Below are positions 36,957-46,576 of a stretch of DNA of 58,074 nt, piece by piece. Origin of the DNA: Candidatus Hydrogenedens sp. (GTDB taxonomy: Bacteria; Hydrogenedentota; Hydrogenedentia; Hydrogenedentales; Hydrogenedentaceae); assembly GCA_035361075.1 (NCBI GenBank), contig DAOSBX010000019.1, forward strand, positions 1 to 58,074, given 5' to 3'. Position 1 is the first letter of the stretch. Every line of letters begins with the position of its first letter. The translations under genes were made by a program, and so were the position numbers. The notes beneath the pieces are model-generated. The model had not been told where the DNA came from and searched no databases. It saw only the letters and a program-made list of their open reading frames with translations.

Positions 36957-38119
36957 TTGAAAGGCACCTCTCGTGTTTGTATACAAGGAACCATTAAATC
37001 CTGATTATTAATAGCAGTTGTTGTGAGTTGCCTCGCTCTTTTAATTATCTGCTGGGTTTCTAAATCAGGAGCAGATTTAAGTTCTTCTTGAAGAACTTTA
37101 TAATATTCCGATAGTATCGTGTTATATTCCTCATCTTCTGAATTCATAATTTCTTCAAAGTCAGCGGTTATATCCCACGTAATTAATTCGCACTCACGGG
37201 CAAGGTTCTCTATAATGTCAGGTATCGATTGAGCCAACTTTAGAGAAATCAGTTCATCAAAAGAGATATGACACACTCGTGGATTAGGAATCTTCGCTAT
37301 CTCGTCTGATAATAACTGGAGAACATCCTCCTTCTGCATATTAAAACCATTGAAGGTTATATGAGAGTAATGTGTTTTTTGTGTTTCGATATGTTCTATC
37401 TTTGATGTTTCCCATATATTATTGGAACAACGAAACTGAACACCTAACACACCAAAAGGTGGTATATCTTCCAAACAGAGCGGTTCTGGAAGTCCACAAT
37501 AATATACCGAACATTTTGATGAATGGTAATATTGTCCATACTTATGGTCTTTACCTAAGGCAATGTATGAAATTCCAAAGTCTATATATGTGCCTATCTC
37601 TTTATCATGTACAGCGTCATTTTTACTTAATAAAGGCAAATCATACGCAAGAATAATATGATTTTTTTCCTTATCAATAGTCTCTAAATCAGGATAAGGC
37701 TCCCCTTGGAAATCAGTATCGCTTACCGCAAAACCGTGAACCACAAGAGGAATAGATTTTGATTCCCACTTTATCCAGTTTGGTTGATTTAACACAATAA
37801 CATTTTCAGGCAAAGGCTCTAAGAAATATGGGGAATACTTAGACAAAGCATCTGCATTTCCAGGTGCTATTATCACAGGAATAGGTGAGATAGATTCGAA
37901 GGTCTTCAATACCCATTTTAAGGTATCATCCGTTATATATTTTGCTTCAAGTAAATTGCCCGCAATTAATAACGCATCTGCATTATTTTCAATCACTTTA
38001 TTGACTATTTCTGACAAAACATCTCTCTGCCTTTGCCTTTTTATTCTTCCAAAATGAGGATTAGAAAAAGTAGAAAAAGGTCTGTCTAAATATAGATTCG
38101 CTGTATGTATAATAAACAT
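36953..38119 (-). CDS. Degenerate SbcD/Mre11-like (YhaO-type) metallophosphoesterase-fold protein
   Basis: 388 residues. The order of motifs follows SbcD/YhaO, but metal ligands are replaced: HTANLYLDRPF has N8 and Y10 where Asp and His are expected; IAGNLLE has N55 for Asp; PGNADA keeps N88 but has A89 for His; ILAYDLP lacks the fourth-motif His; GKDHK has K190 for the first His of GHxH and keeps H192. The C-terminal part (about 240-388) would correspond to the ATPase-binding cap. It probably partners the ATPase encoded next (4-nt ATGA overlap) as a structural or DNA-binding subunit; nuclease activity is doubtful. It follows the glycosyltransferase gene by 24 nt. Confidence 0.75.
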   Translation of the reverse strand: MFIIHTANLYLDRPFSTFSNPHFGRIKRQRQRDVLSEIVNKVIENNADALLIAGNLLEAKYITDDTLKWVLKTFESISPIPVIIAPGNADALSKYSPYFLEPLPENVIVLNQPNWIKWESKSIPLVVHGFAVSDTDFQGEPYPDLETIDKEKNHIILAYDLPLLSKNDAVHDKEIGTYIDFGISYIALGKDHKYGQYYHSSKCSVYYCGLPEPLCLEDIPPFGVLGVQFRCSNNIWETSKIEHIETQKTHYSHITFNGFNMQKEDVLQLLSDEIAKIPNPRVCHISFDELISLKLAQSIPDIIENLARECELITWDITADFEEIMNSEDEEYNTILSEYYKVLQEELKSAPDLETQQIIKRARQLTTTAINNQDLMVPCIQTREVPFK

Positions 38120-38143
38120 CGTTACATTAACCCCATAAAGTAA

Positions 38144-39094
38144 TTACGGAGATATTATATCAATTTGAGGTTCTTCTCTGTTTATAGCATCTTGGAAACC
38201 ACGATGCCTGAAATATCTAAATACACGACGATATGCATAGTTTAGGGTTCTCGAATCCTCTGGAAATTTTTTGCAAATTTGATGATAATAGGGAACGACT
38301 AAAGAATTAAATATACGAGTATAAAGAGGTTGATATAACCTGTAATGTTCAATCACTTCATAACTGTTCGGAAATATTCGCATGAAACATCCCATCGAAT
38401 AGCCTCGCCGATAATGATATTTACATATATTAAAATAACTACTCCCTGTCCAAATCCAACAGAGTGCTTGCTCATCAATCTGAAGTGGAACATCTGCATC
38501 TTGCAATCTCTGAGCCAATTCAACTTCTGAAAAGTCGGGAAATGAAAAGAATTTATTTAATCCACCAATATGAAGAATCATTTCTTTTGGAAAACTCATA
38601 TTTGCTAATGAAAAATGAAACGGGGTGGGCTTAATAGGTTTTGGAATTGGGAAAAGGACATCTTCAGGAAGAAACCATCGGGTAATACTTCGTGATGATA
38701 GGCGAGGATGGGGAATTAAAGACCCACTCACACATGCCTTGTCGTTATTTATCCGTTGTATGTGAACATGTCGTTGAACCCAATTCGACGAAGGTAACAC
38801 ATCAAATTGACTACAAAGTATCCATTTCCCCTCAGCCTCTCGAAAACCTAAATTCCATGCTTCAATTTCAGAATTGCTCGAATCATGAATATAACGTACT
38901 TTGAGTGGAGAGCCTTTAATTAGCGAGTGTATTTGGTCATCCACTTTTTGAGTCGAACCTACATCGATAATAATCCATTCCATTTGGGATAATGGGAACT
39001 CTTGAAGCTCAAGATGTATAAACCAAGTAGGCAAATATGCTGATAAGTTTTCGCCAACAAGTAAAACACTGACATCTGGATATCTGGACAACAT
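38144..39094 (-). CDS. Family 2-like glycosyltransferase
   Basis: 316 residues with a GT-A fold pattern: SVLLVGENLSAYLPTW, then IIIDVGSTQKVDD, NLGFREAEGKWILCSQFDVLPS (the DxD-like site is QFDV) and a later acidic EVELAQRLQDADVPLQ. The C-terminal 90 residues are basic and aromatic, perhaps membrane-associated; no clear transmembrane helix is seen. It presumably transfers a sugar from a nucleotide donor in cell-surface glycan synthesis. It is first in a minus operon with the YhaO/YhaN-like genes and is divergent from the YfhO-like gene. Confidence 0.75.
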   Translation of the reverse strand: MLSRYPDVSVLLVGENLSAYLPTWFIHLELQEFPLSQMEWIIIDVGSTQKVDDQIHSLIKGSPLKVRYIHDSSNSEIEAWNLGFREAEGKWILCSQFDVLPSSNWVQRHVHIQRINNDKACVSGSLIPHPRLSSRSITRWFLPEDVLFPIPKPIKPTPFHFSLANMSFPKEMILHIGGLNKFFSFPDFSEVELAQRLQDADVPLQIDEQALCWIWTGSSYFNICKYHYRRGYSMGCFMRIFPNSYEVIEHYRLYQPLYTRIFNSLVVPYYHQICKKFPEDSRTLNYAYRRVFRYFRHRGFQDAINREEPQIDIISP

Positions 39095-39216
39095 AATATC
39101 TCGTTTTCATTCTCTTTTTTATTACAATATTATCATGTTAATATGTTCAGAAGTGAAATTTTATTATTAAACCATAAAAACATAACAAATAACTATTCAA
39201 ATATCCATACTCTATT

Positions 39217-41526
39217 ATGACAACATATTCAAATAATTCTACCGAGTACCGACGGTTCCCTTTTTGGGGAATATTGTTAAGTGGAATTTTTCTACTACTG
39301 ATAATTCGTATTTATTGGGACCCTTCATTATCTACATCTACCAGTTCCACAACTTTATCAAGTGCTTACAAAGACACATGGACAAAGGGACAGTATATCA
39401 TCTGGGGTCCTATTTGGAAATATGGATTTGAACGAATTAAAAAAGGTGAAATTCCATTCTGGAATCCATACCAATTATGTGGTCAACCTTATCTTGTTGA
39501 TTTTCGAACTGCATTATTTCAGCCATTACACATGTTATTCTGGCGTATCGATTTTCAAACAGCATACCAATGGTATATTTTCCTCTGCTTATTTTTATTA
39601 GGACTTGGTTTCCTTATTTGGGGACGAATTTTAGAAATTCCATATCCAGCACTGTTGCCTGGATTGGTATCCCTTTTATTTTCCAGCCCGACAATTGCAG
39701 TGCAGATGTCCATATCTTTTCTTAGTGGCTCCGTTTGGCTTGTATTCCTTATGGGTGGGGTAGTTTATTTTTTAGAAAATTCAACTGGACGAAGTTTTTT
39801 AGTCCTCTTATTTATATGGGTCGCATTACTTTTATCTGGTAGCATAGAGTGTATTACATCAGGTTTTATTCTATTACTATTATTTCCATTAATCCTTGAA
39901 AAGTTACCTATGCTATCAGTGAGCCGTACTATTTCATCCGCATTTCGTAATATAGCGTTTGTTCTTATATTAGGTTTAATGATAACTGCATTTTCATGGT
40001 TACCCAGTGTTGTATGGTTAGTGCAAACAAGGGGAGACCTTACTACCTTTCAAGGTTTTCCCATAGCCATACATTTTCCAACCTCACTTTCGGAGATGCT
40101 TTCCAGCTTCTACTCGACCCTTACAAAACCGAGCATATCAACCCTATCTCTTATATATCCTGGTGTAATATGTCTCGTTTTTCTTCCATCTGCATTTTTT
40201 GATCGAGAACTCAGAAGAATTGTTATATTTCTCGGCTCTCTATTACTTTTTTTTATCCTTCTATTCTTTGTCAATCTTGAGCTTGCACATTTATTACAAA
40301 GGGGAATGATAATTATCATTGCGGTAGCTTTATCCACTCTCTCTGGAATTGGTATCAATCGACTTTTACTAAAAGGACGAGATGTTAAATCACCTTATAT
40401 TTGGGTCTCGGGAATTATCGTTTTCTCCTTAACCGTATTCATTATTATTGTTAGCTCGCCGTGGGTAAAAGGGATTTCAGTGATACTATGCCTAATCATT
40501 GTACCAGCAATGTTGATACGTATCCGTAAAATTAATAATCTTCTGTCTATTCTGCTTGCTCTTTTATGTTTTCTCGAGTTGTTCTACATGTTTCGTCCTT
40601 TTTTGCCAAGCAGTTATACCGCAGAGATTAAAAAATACGAAGAATATGCGGAATTTAATAAGACACTTCGTTACCAGACAGGGACCAGCAGGGCTTATAT
40701 TACTTCTGAACCTTCCAGCATTCTATGGTCGGAAAATTTAGGAATGTATTACCATTGGCAAATGCTAAATGGGAAGGACATCCCGATGGACAAACGTTCT
40801 CAAAAATGGTTTGAAGAAGCCTCAGTTATATCAACCGACAAGAATATCCCATTAACTCAACGATTAAACAACCCACTCATCATGTTAAGTGGTGTCCAGT
40901 GGGCATTCGTATCTATGAACGAAAATCCTCCTAATGATACAGATTTGAAAAATTGGAAAAAGTTAGAACGTCTACCCTTTATTAATGTGTATGAAAATAT
41001 GCAATCTCTACCAAGATGTTTCTGGGTTGAAAAATATAAAATTACCACTTCACTGGATGAAACGATAGAAATCCTTTCCGCCCCTGAATTTTCACCCCTC
41101 CGCGAATGTGTCCTCGAAACAGAGCCTACTAAGGATGCTATTCTTACCATCGACAATACAGAAAAAGAAGTAACTTCGGTAGAACAAACGGCTGAACAAA
41201 AAGCGGAGTGTACTATTTTGGATGAGACCCCAGAGCAAATATCAATATCAGTTAAAGCACCTAATGACGGTGTTTTAATTCTATTGGATACGCTAACTTA
41301 TGGATGGTATGCCACTGTAGACAATATACCATCTAAAATAATTCAAGCTAATGGGATATTTAGGGGTGTTTACATTAACAAGGGAACCCATCAGGTAGTG
41401 TTTGAATACAAAGTGCCCGCTTGGAACGAAGGTAGAATTATTTCTATTATAGGGGTCATCGTAAGTTTTATATTCACTTTTATGTATCTCTTTTCCAATA
41501 AAAAACGAGAACAACCGATATATTAA
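39217..41526 (+). CDS. YfhO-like multispanning membrane protein (GT-C type)
   Basis: 769 residues. About 12 transmembrane helices from residue 15 to 460 are followed by a soluble extracytoplasmic domain and a last helix near 745 (IISIIGVIVSFIFTFMYLF). The N-terminal loop GEIPFWNPYQLCGQPYLVDFRTALFQP is the hallmark of YfhO-type proteins, which use lipid-linked sugar donors to glycosylate teichoic acids or other surface polymers. The C-terminal domain ends with a beta-sandwich stretch (VLILLDTLTYGWYATVD). The ribosome site is weak. It may cooperate with the divergently encoded glycosyltransferase. Acceptor unknown. Confidence 0.8.
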   Translation: MTTYSNNSTEYRRFPFWGILLSGIFLLLIIRIYWDPSLSTSTSSTTLSSAYKDTWTKGQYIIWGPIWKYGFERIKKGEIPFWNPYQLCGQPYLVDFRTALFQPLHMLFWRIDFQTAYQWYIFLCLFLLGLGFLIWGRILEIPYPALLPGLVSLLFSSPTIAVQMSISFLSGSVWLVFLMGGVVYFLENSTGRSFLVLLFIWVALLLSGSIECITSGFILLLLFPLILEKLPMLSVSRTISSAFRNIAFVLILGLMITAFSWLPSVVWLVQTRGDLTTFQGFPIAIHFPTSLSEMLSSFYSTLTKPSISTLSLIYPGVICLVFLPSAFFDRELRRIVIFLGSLLLFFILLFFVNLELAHLLQRGMIIIIAVALSTLSGIGINRLLLKGRDVKSPYIWVSGIIVFSLTVFIIIVSSPWVKGISVILCLIIVPAMLIRIRKINNLLSILLALLCFLELFYMFRPFLPSSYTAEIKKYEEYAEFNKTLRYQTGTSRAYITSEPSSILWSENLGMYYHWQMLNGKDIPMDKRSQKWFEEASVISTDKNIPLTQRLNNPLIMLSGVQWAFVSMNENPPNDTDLKNWKKLERLPFINVYENMQSLPRCFWVEKYKITTSLDETIEILSAPEFSPLRECVLETEPTKDAILTIDNTEKEVTSVEQTAEQKAECTILDETPEQISISVKAPNDGVLILLDTLTYGWYATVDNIPSKIIQANGIFRGVYINKGTHQVVFEYKVPAWNEGRIISIIGVIVSFIFTFMYLFSNKKREQPIY

Positions 41527-41548
41527 TGTGATTAATCAAAGGTATAAA

Positions 41549-42307
41549 ATGGCAGAATCAAATAAAGAAAAAGACTGCAAAAAGGAATTACAATTAAGAG
41601 AACAGGGGAAAATTTACCTATTATTTAATAAAATTGCCGATAGATATGACATTACCAATCGTTTTTTATCATTTGGTCAAGATTCTAAGTGGCGAAATGA
41701 ACTAATTAGACACATCCAAATACCAGAAAATACACAAACATTTTATATCTTAGACCTTGCAACAGGCACGGGAGAAATACTAAAAGCGTACCGTAGACAA
41801 TATCCAGATAATGGTTTTATTATCGGGATTGACCTTGCTGAAAATATGTTAAGAGGCGCACAAGAAAAATTTTGTCAAGAGAAAAATAAGCTCTGGTTAT
41901 TCTCAATTATGGATGCAACTCAATTAGGCATCAGTACTAATTCCGTGGATGTAGTAACAATTGCGTTTGGTATTCGGAACGTATCAGAAATTCAGACAGC
42001 ATTACAAGAAATCTATCGGGTATTAAAACCTGGAGGACAATTACTTATTCTCGAATTTGGCTTGCCACAAAAAGGTTTATGGCGAAAAATCTATTTGTTT
42101 TATCTACGGCATATTCTTCCATGTTTAGGTGGATTATGGACAAATTGCTCTCCAGCATATCAATATCTAAGCCAAACCATCTGTGATTTTCCATCCCATA
42201 ATCATTTTTTGCAGATATTAAATAAGGAAGGGTTTATTCAAACTCAATGGATTGAATTTAACAGAGGAGCAGTACTTCTCTATTTGGCACAGAAAGCAAA
42301 ATCATGA
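41549..42307 (+). CDS. menG: Demethylmenaquinone methyltransferase (UbiE/MenG family)
   Basis: 252 residues from the ATG at 41549, which has AAAGGT 6 nt upstream; a GTG 21 bases earlier is possible but is only 1 nt after the previous stop. UbiE/COQ5 landmarks: YDITNRFLSFGQDSKWRNEL, the SAM-binding DLATGTGEILKAYR, GIDLAENMLRGA, VVTIAFGIRNV and LKPGGQLLILEFG. It methylates the quinone ring in the last step of menaquinone (or ubiquinone) synthesis. For an anaerobe menaquinone is likelier. No other quinone gene is present in the window. Confidence 0.88.
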   Translation: MAESNKEKDCKKELQLREQGKIYLLFNKIADRYDITNRFLSFGQDSKWRNELIRHIQIPENTQTFYILDLATGTGEILKAYRRQYPDNGFIIGIDLAENMLRGAQEKFCQEKNKLWLFSIMDATQLGISTNSVDVVTIAFGIRNVSEIQTALQEIYRVLKPGGQLLILEFGLPQKGLWRKIYLFYLRHILPCLGGLWTNCSPAYQYLSQTICDFPSHNHFLQILNKEGFIQTQWIEFNRGAVLLYLAQKAKS

Positions 42308-42358
42308 TAAATTACAACTACATTTTTTGACGATAATACAAAATAAGGTAGTAAAACT

Positions 42359-43654
42359 ATGGCGGGTGTTCCATTAAAATCAAAAATAGCATTCGGTATG
42401 GGTGGTATCGCTTTAACCCTTCCTGATATGGTTTTCACACAATGGATATTTATGCGGTATGTACCCAATGAAGAACGAGCGTTGATGTCCGCATCTGTGT
42501 TTGGTGCTATTTTTTTAACAGCACGTGTATGTGGTGCCATTGCAGAACCATTAATTGGACACTGGAGTGATTCCTGCCGAACACGATGGGGACGACGCCT
42601 ACCCTTTATTCGCTTTGGGTTAATCCCCCTCATCATTTTCTTTTTCCTCATGTGGCACCCACCAATAACTGCACCTATATGGACAAAGGTCATATATGCC
42701 TATCTGATAATACAAATCTATTTGCTTTTCTATCCAGGGGTGTTAACTCCTTACCTGTCATTATTAACTGAATTAGGTGAAGGGAGTATGGACAGGGTTG
42801 GCTTGATGACGGCCCAGGGTGTGTTTGTCATGTTAGGTAGTGTCGTGTTTGCACTCGTTGGCGTGGTATTAAACAAATATGGCTGGACAGTGATGGCTAT
42901 CTTGGTTGCCCTTCTAACATTTTTATCCCTCCTTCCCATTGCAATTACAGGGAAAGAACGGACGCTACCATCGGAAGAACATAAAAAAGTCTCCTTCATT
43001 CAGTCTGCTATCTGGGTCTTGAAAAGCCGTTCCTTCCTTCATTTAGTACTTGCAACATCGTTCTACTTTCTCGCATTTACATGCATCGTGATGAGTTTAC
43101 CTTTCTGGGTAAAAGTATATTTATGCAAAGGAGAAGAGGTCGTTACATATTTAATGTTGCCACTACTGATGATGACCATGTGCCTCTTTGTTTTTGTTGG
43201 GAAAGTGGTCGGACGTTATGGTAAATATCGCGTATTTGCTATGACTTTATTATTAGCAAGTTTAGGCTTACTCCTACTTTCGGGTGTAGGTTATTATCCC
43301 ATAGGTAGCCCGTTGATTCATTTGTTTTGTGTGATAATATGGATGGGTATTCCTGTGGCAGGGTTGGCTGTTTTACCTTTTGCCATTCTAACAGATGTGA
43401 TTGATGAAGATGAACAGAAAACAGGGACACGACGCGACGCCATCTTCTTCGCCATTCAAGGAACTATCCAGAAAATATTTATTGGTATGTCTGGCGGTGT
43501 ATTTTCCATCCTTGCCTATTGGGGTAATGGAAGCAATGTAACAGAACAAGGGCTACGATTTGTTGCTTTAGCAGGTGGATTAAGTGCCTTTATTGGGTTT
43601 GTTATTTTCCTTGGTTATCCACTAAAAAATGTTGACATAAAACCTTCTTCATAA
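42359..43654 (+). CDS. GPH-family sugar:cation symporter (MFS_2)
   Basis: 431 residues, about 12 transmembrane helices. The MelB-like landmarks are FGMGGIALTLPDMVF at the N-terminus, EPLIGHWSDSCRTRWGRRLPFI after helix 2/3, and TDVIDEDEQKTGTRRDAIFFA in the second half. Such carriers take up glycosides, pentosides or hexuronides with Na+ or H+. AAGGT is 9 nt upstream of the ATG. It follows menG by 51 nt, with no apparent functional link. The secreted hydrolases in the window could supply its substrate; this is speculation. Confidence 0.85.
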   Translation: MAGVPLKSKIAFGMGGIALTLPDMVFTQWIFMRYVPNEERALMSASVFGAIFLTARVCGAIAEPLIGHWSDSCRTRWGRRLPFIRFGLIPLIIFFFLMWHPPITAPIWTKVIYAYLIIQIYLLFYPGVLTPYLSLLTELGEGSMDRVGLMTAQGVFVMLGSVVFALVGVVLNKYGWTVMAILVALLTFLSLLPIAITGKERTLPSEEHKKVSFIQSAIWVLKSRSFLHLVLATSFYFLAFTCIVMSLPFWVKVYLCKGEEVVTYLMLPLLMMTMCLFVFVGKVVGRYGKYRVFAMTLLLASLGLLLLSGVGYYPIGSPLIHLFCVIIWMGIPVAGLAVLPFAILTDVIDEDEQKTGTRRDAIFFAIQGTIQKIFIGMSGGVFSILAYWGNGSNVTEQGLRFVALAGGLSAFIGFVIFLGYPLKNVDIKPSS

Positions 43655-43774
43655 GTCAAACACATACAATTTTCATCTTCTATCCAATTACTATTTTTAA
43701 AGTTTGCAAATAAGATTATCTGATTTGTATGCTTTTTATTTATAATGAAACATTAATCTCAGGAGCAGTTTGTT

Positions 43775-43936
43775 ATGAAGGTTGAAGACTTTGCTTATCA
43801 GGTAGCTGTACGAACTATGGAACTCCTCGAACAAGAGCAACATTACAAAATTTCAGAAGAACATCGAAAAATAATTCTTCAAAAAATCCTTCAGGAAGTC
43901 CCCCAGATTATAAAAAAAGCGTCATCATCAAAATAA
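43775..43936 (+). CDS. Small hypothetical protein (53 residues)
   Basis: An ATG preceded by AGGAG 10 nt upstream opens a 53-codon frame ending in TAA. The product is charged and helical (MKVEDFAYQVAVRTMELLEQ, then IILQKILQEVPQIIKKA). A TATAAT occurs at 43741-43746. No family is recognised. It resembles a small helix-turn-helix-sized or partner protein; function unknown. The remainder of the 43655-44084 gap shows nothing else except TATAAT at 44054-44059, which might serve the next gene. Confidence 0.5.
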   Translation: MKVEDFAYQVAVRTMELLEQEQHYKISEEHRKIILQKILQEVPQIIKKASSSK

Positions 43937-44084
43937 ACAAGCAAAACATAAAATGAGATATGAACTATTTATATCTTGGTGAGAGTAATATCGTCCTTTA
44001 CTGAAAAATTTCTCTCTTCTATGATTAAGCAGGAAGGAATAGTGTATATCGGGTATAATATGTTATAAAAGTTTCTAACCAAAA

Positions 44085-45392
44085 ATGACTCTAATTCAGT
44101 TAATAAATAATAAATCCAACTTAACATGGATGGGATTTTTAGTAACGATTATCATAGCGATAATTCTAAGTTCACTCTTCAGATATCAACTTCACGGCAT
44201 TAATTTTAGCCCATTCACAGGTGATAATCAAGACCCAACACAGGGTGCAACTGTGTCAGAACAAGAACTGAAAGAAAAACTGGGTAAAGTGTTCCCCTTC
44301 ACAGCGTGGGTAAGGACCTTCACCTGTACAGGAACTTTAGCACATGTAGGCTCTATTTGTCATTCTAAAGGGAAAAAGACAGCCATTGGGGCATGGTTAG
44401 GGAAGGACTTAAACGCTAATGAAGCAGAAATTAATAGTCTAATCCAATTAACTCAGCAAGGGAATGTTGACCTTGCCATCGTAGGAAGTGAAACACTTTT
44501 ACGTGGAGATTTGACAGAAAACGAATTGATTGCATATATCCAACGTGTTAAATCTGAAACGAATGGAGTTCCTATAACGACCGCGGAAGTATATCAGGTA
44601 TACCTAAACCATCCTCAATTAATGAATATTTGCGATGTTATCTTTGTAAATATTTACCCTTATTGGGAAGGGGTAGATGTTCAATATGCTATGTATTTTT
44701 TTAACTTGAAATTTGAGGAATTAAAAAACAATATCGGGCAAAAAGACATAATTATTTCTGAAACTGGCTGGCCTACCGATGGCAATCCTATAGGGGATGC
44801 GGTACCTTCATTAGAAAATGCCCGATTTTATTTCTTGAATTTCCTGTCTTGGGCAAGGTCAAACAATATTCCTTATTTCTATTTTGAAGCCTTCGATGAG
44901 CCGTGGAAAATAAAATATGAAGGCCTACATGCTGGACATTGGGGAATTTTTGATAAGTTCTGTATTATAAAAGAACATTTCATATCCGCTTTTCGAGGGG
45001 AAACGATACCTGATAATTGGAGCGGAACAGAACCAGTCGAAGGCCAGGGGACACCCACGATTGAATTCACTTATATACCGCCTGTAGGTTCGTTTGAAGA
45101 TGTACGAGGCGATGTTAAGCATATTTCGCCAAAAAATTACCGAGTTACAGTATATATCTATAACTGGGGAGGCTGGTGGACAAAACCTTACTGGCATTTA
45201 CCCACAACACTAATTATGCCTGATGGCTTTTGGAAATGTGATACTACAACAGGAGAAGGGGATGAAAATGCTTCCAAAATTGCTGGTTTTCTAATCCCAT
45301 CGAACTATTCACCCCCTATTATGAAAGGTGAGTCAGAACTTCCGCAAAACCTCTACGAAAACTCACTTGCCTCTGTTCAAGTAGAACGATAA
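44085..45392 (+). CDS. Membrane-anchored GH17-like protein
   Basis: 435 residues. An N-terminal transmembrane anchor (about 13-36, LTWMGFLVTIIIAIILSSLF) precedes a GH17/clan A barrel: LHGINFSPF, WVRTFTCTGT, AIVGSETLLRGDL, ITTAEVYQVYL, DVIFVNIYPYWEG, ISETGWPTDG and YFEAFDEPWK. The nucleophile would be E226 in SETGWP; the acid/base E136 is preceded by S135 where GH17 enzymes normally have Asn. GH17 enzymes act on beta-1,3-glucans, and bacterial members can remodel cyclic or membrane-associated beta-glucans. A beta-strand domain follows from about 335. Ribosome site weak. Activity should be treated as likely but unproven. Confidence 0.78.
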   Translation: MTLIQLINNKSNLTWMGFLVTIIIAIILSSLFRYQLHGINFSPFTGDNQDPTQGATVSEQELKEKLGKVFPFTAWVRTFTCTGTLAHVGSICHSKGKKTAIGAWLGKDLNANEAEINSLIQLTQQGNVDLAIVGSETLLRGDLTENELIAYIQRVKSETNGVPITTAEVYQVYLNHPQLMNICDVIFVNIYPYWEGVDVQYAMYFFNLKFEELKNNIGQKDIIISETGWPTDGNPIGDAVPSLENARFYFLNFLSWARSNNIPYFYFEAFDEPWKIKYEGLHAGHWGIFDKFCIIKEHFISAFRGETIPDNWSGTEPVEGQGTPTIEFTYIPPVGSFEDVRGDVKHISPKNYRVTVYIYNWGGWWTKPYWHLPTTLIMPDGFWKCDTTTGEGDENASKIAGFLIPSNYSPPIMKGESELPQNLYENSLASVQVER

Positions 45393-45583
45393 TCATAAAA
45401 GGACTCAATTATCAAAAACTATTCAGGTTATCCGTACTATTTGTGGTTAAAAGAGAACATAACTGTAGCCTCGTGCTATCGTTTATTGAGGGAGTTATGT
45501 GTATGCAATAGAAGAGATATGCCTTTTATAACTAAGGATGTATGATGCAGATTTTTTTCAAAGGTTTTGTTCTGTGTATAGGA

Positions 45584-46534
45584 TTACATAAATATACGGA
45601 TACGAGCACCTTTTTTAAGTTCATCAATCCACTTTTGATAGCGTTCATTGACATATTGCTCTTTTAGTTTAGGTTCGATAATAATGCGTGCTTTTTCATA
45701 AGGTATTTGAGCATTTCCCTGTTTTTCTTCAACTTTTAAGATATGGAACCCCCATTCTGTTTCGATGGGTTGGCTAATATCCCCTTCATTCATGTTCTCT
45801 ATTACCTGCTCCAGTTCGGGAACTAAGTCACCCTTGGATACCCAACCAATAAGACCGCCCTGGTCTGCTTCGGGACCTTGAGATTCATTTTCGGCTATGG
45901 TACTAAAATCAGCTCCTTGCTTAATTCTATCGTGGATTTCCATAATTCGCTCTTTTACCTTGAGTCGTTCTTCCGCTTCTTTTGGAGCTTGAAGAAAAAT
46001 CCGCCGAACTTTGACCTTTTGCGGATTTTTAAATTCGTCAATATGCTCATTGTAGTATTTTGCAATTTCAGGCTCTGAGATAGTAATCTCATTTTCAAAC
46101 GCCTTCCGTTTTTTTAGTGCATAAGAGAGAGCAATAATTTGTTGTTTTATTCTTTCGCGGAATTCACTCATGGATTCGCCACTTTCTTCTAAAAGTCTTT
46201 GAAATTCCTCCGGCGAACTATACCGCTTTTTTATTTTCATAATTCGGTCATCAATATCTTTCTCATCAACTTTTAGTCCTTCATTCATTGCCTTTCGATA
46301 TAACAGTAACCGTTCAATATATCGGTCTAAGGCTTTCTGGAAGGCTTGCTCCATTTCTTTATCAATTTGCTGAGAGGATAATCCCTGCGATTTTAAGTCT
46401 GCGAAGAAAGGGGCTATTTCTTCTCGAAGGTCACTCATCAGGATGACCTCGTTATCGACAGTTGCAACAATCCCATCATAAATAACTGTGGGAATTCCTG
46501 CCAATGCCAACAAAATGACAGATAAGGTTACCAT
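45584..46534 (-). CDS. SurA/PrsA-type peptidylprolyl isomerase
   Basis: 316 residues with an export signal (MVTLSVILLALAG). A SurA N-terminal domain (VIYDGIVATVDNEVILMSDLREEI) and helical chaperone region lead to a parvulin rotamase domain (about 175-275: KVRRIFLQAPKEAEER, GADFSTIAENESQGPEADQGGLIGWVSKGDLVPELE, WGFHILKVEEK). SurA-like foldases assist outer-membrane protein assembly, which supports a diderm envelope. AAGGAG precedes the ATG. It is 42 nt after the small membrane-protein gene. A paralogue with one rotamase domain is usual outside Proteobacteria. Confidence 0.88.
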   Translation of the reverse strand: MVTLSVILLALAGIPTVIYDGIVATVDNEVILMSDLREEIAPFFADLKSQGLSSQQIDKEMEQAFQKALDRYIERLLLYRKAMNEGLKVDEKDIDDRIMKIKKRYSSPEEFQRLLEESGESMSEFRERIKQQIIALSYALKKRKAFENEITISEPEIAKYYNEHIDEFKNPQKVKVRRIFLQAPKEAEERLKVKERIMEIHDRIKQGADFSTIAENESQGPEADQGGLIGWVSKGDLVPELEQVIENMNEGDISQPIETEWGFHILKVEEKQGNAQIPYEKARIIIEPKLKEQYVNERYQKWIDELKKGARIRIFM

Positions 46535-46576
46535 TTGTTTGCTCCTTCTAATAATATCTTATGTCTCGTCCTGAAC

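Noticed and set aside
36957..36986. Upstream start for the YhaN-like gene
   Set aside because: The ATGA overlap at 36953-36956 has the better ribosome site and gives the family N-terminus.
45393..45583. Possible tRNA or small RNA in the gap before the SurA-like gene
   Set aside because: No cloverleaf, TTCGA arm or terminator hairpin could be found.
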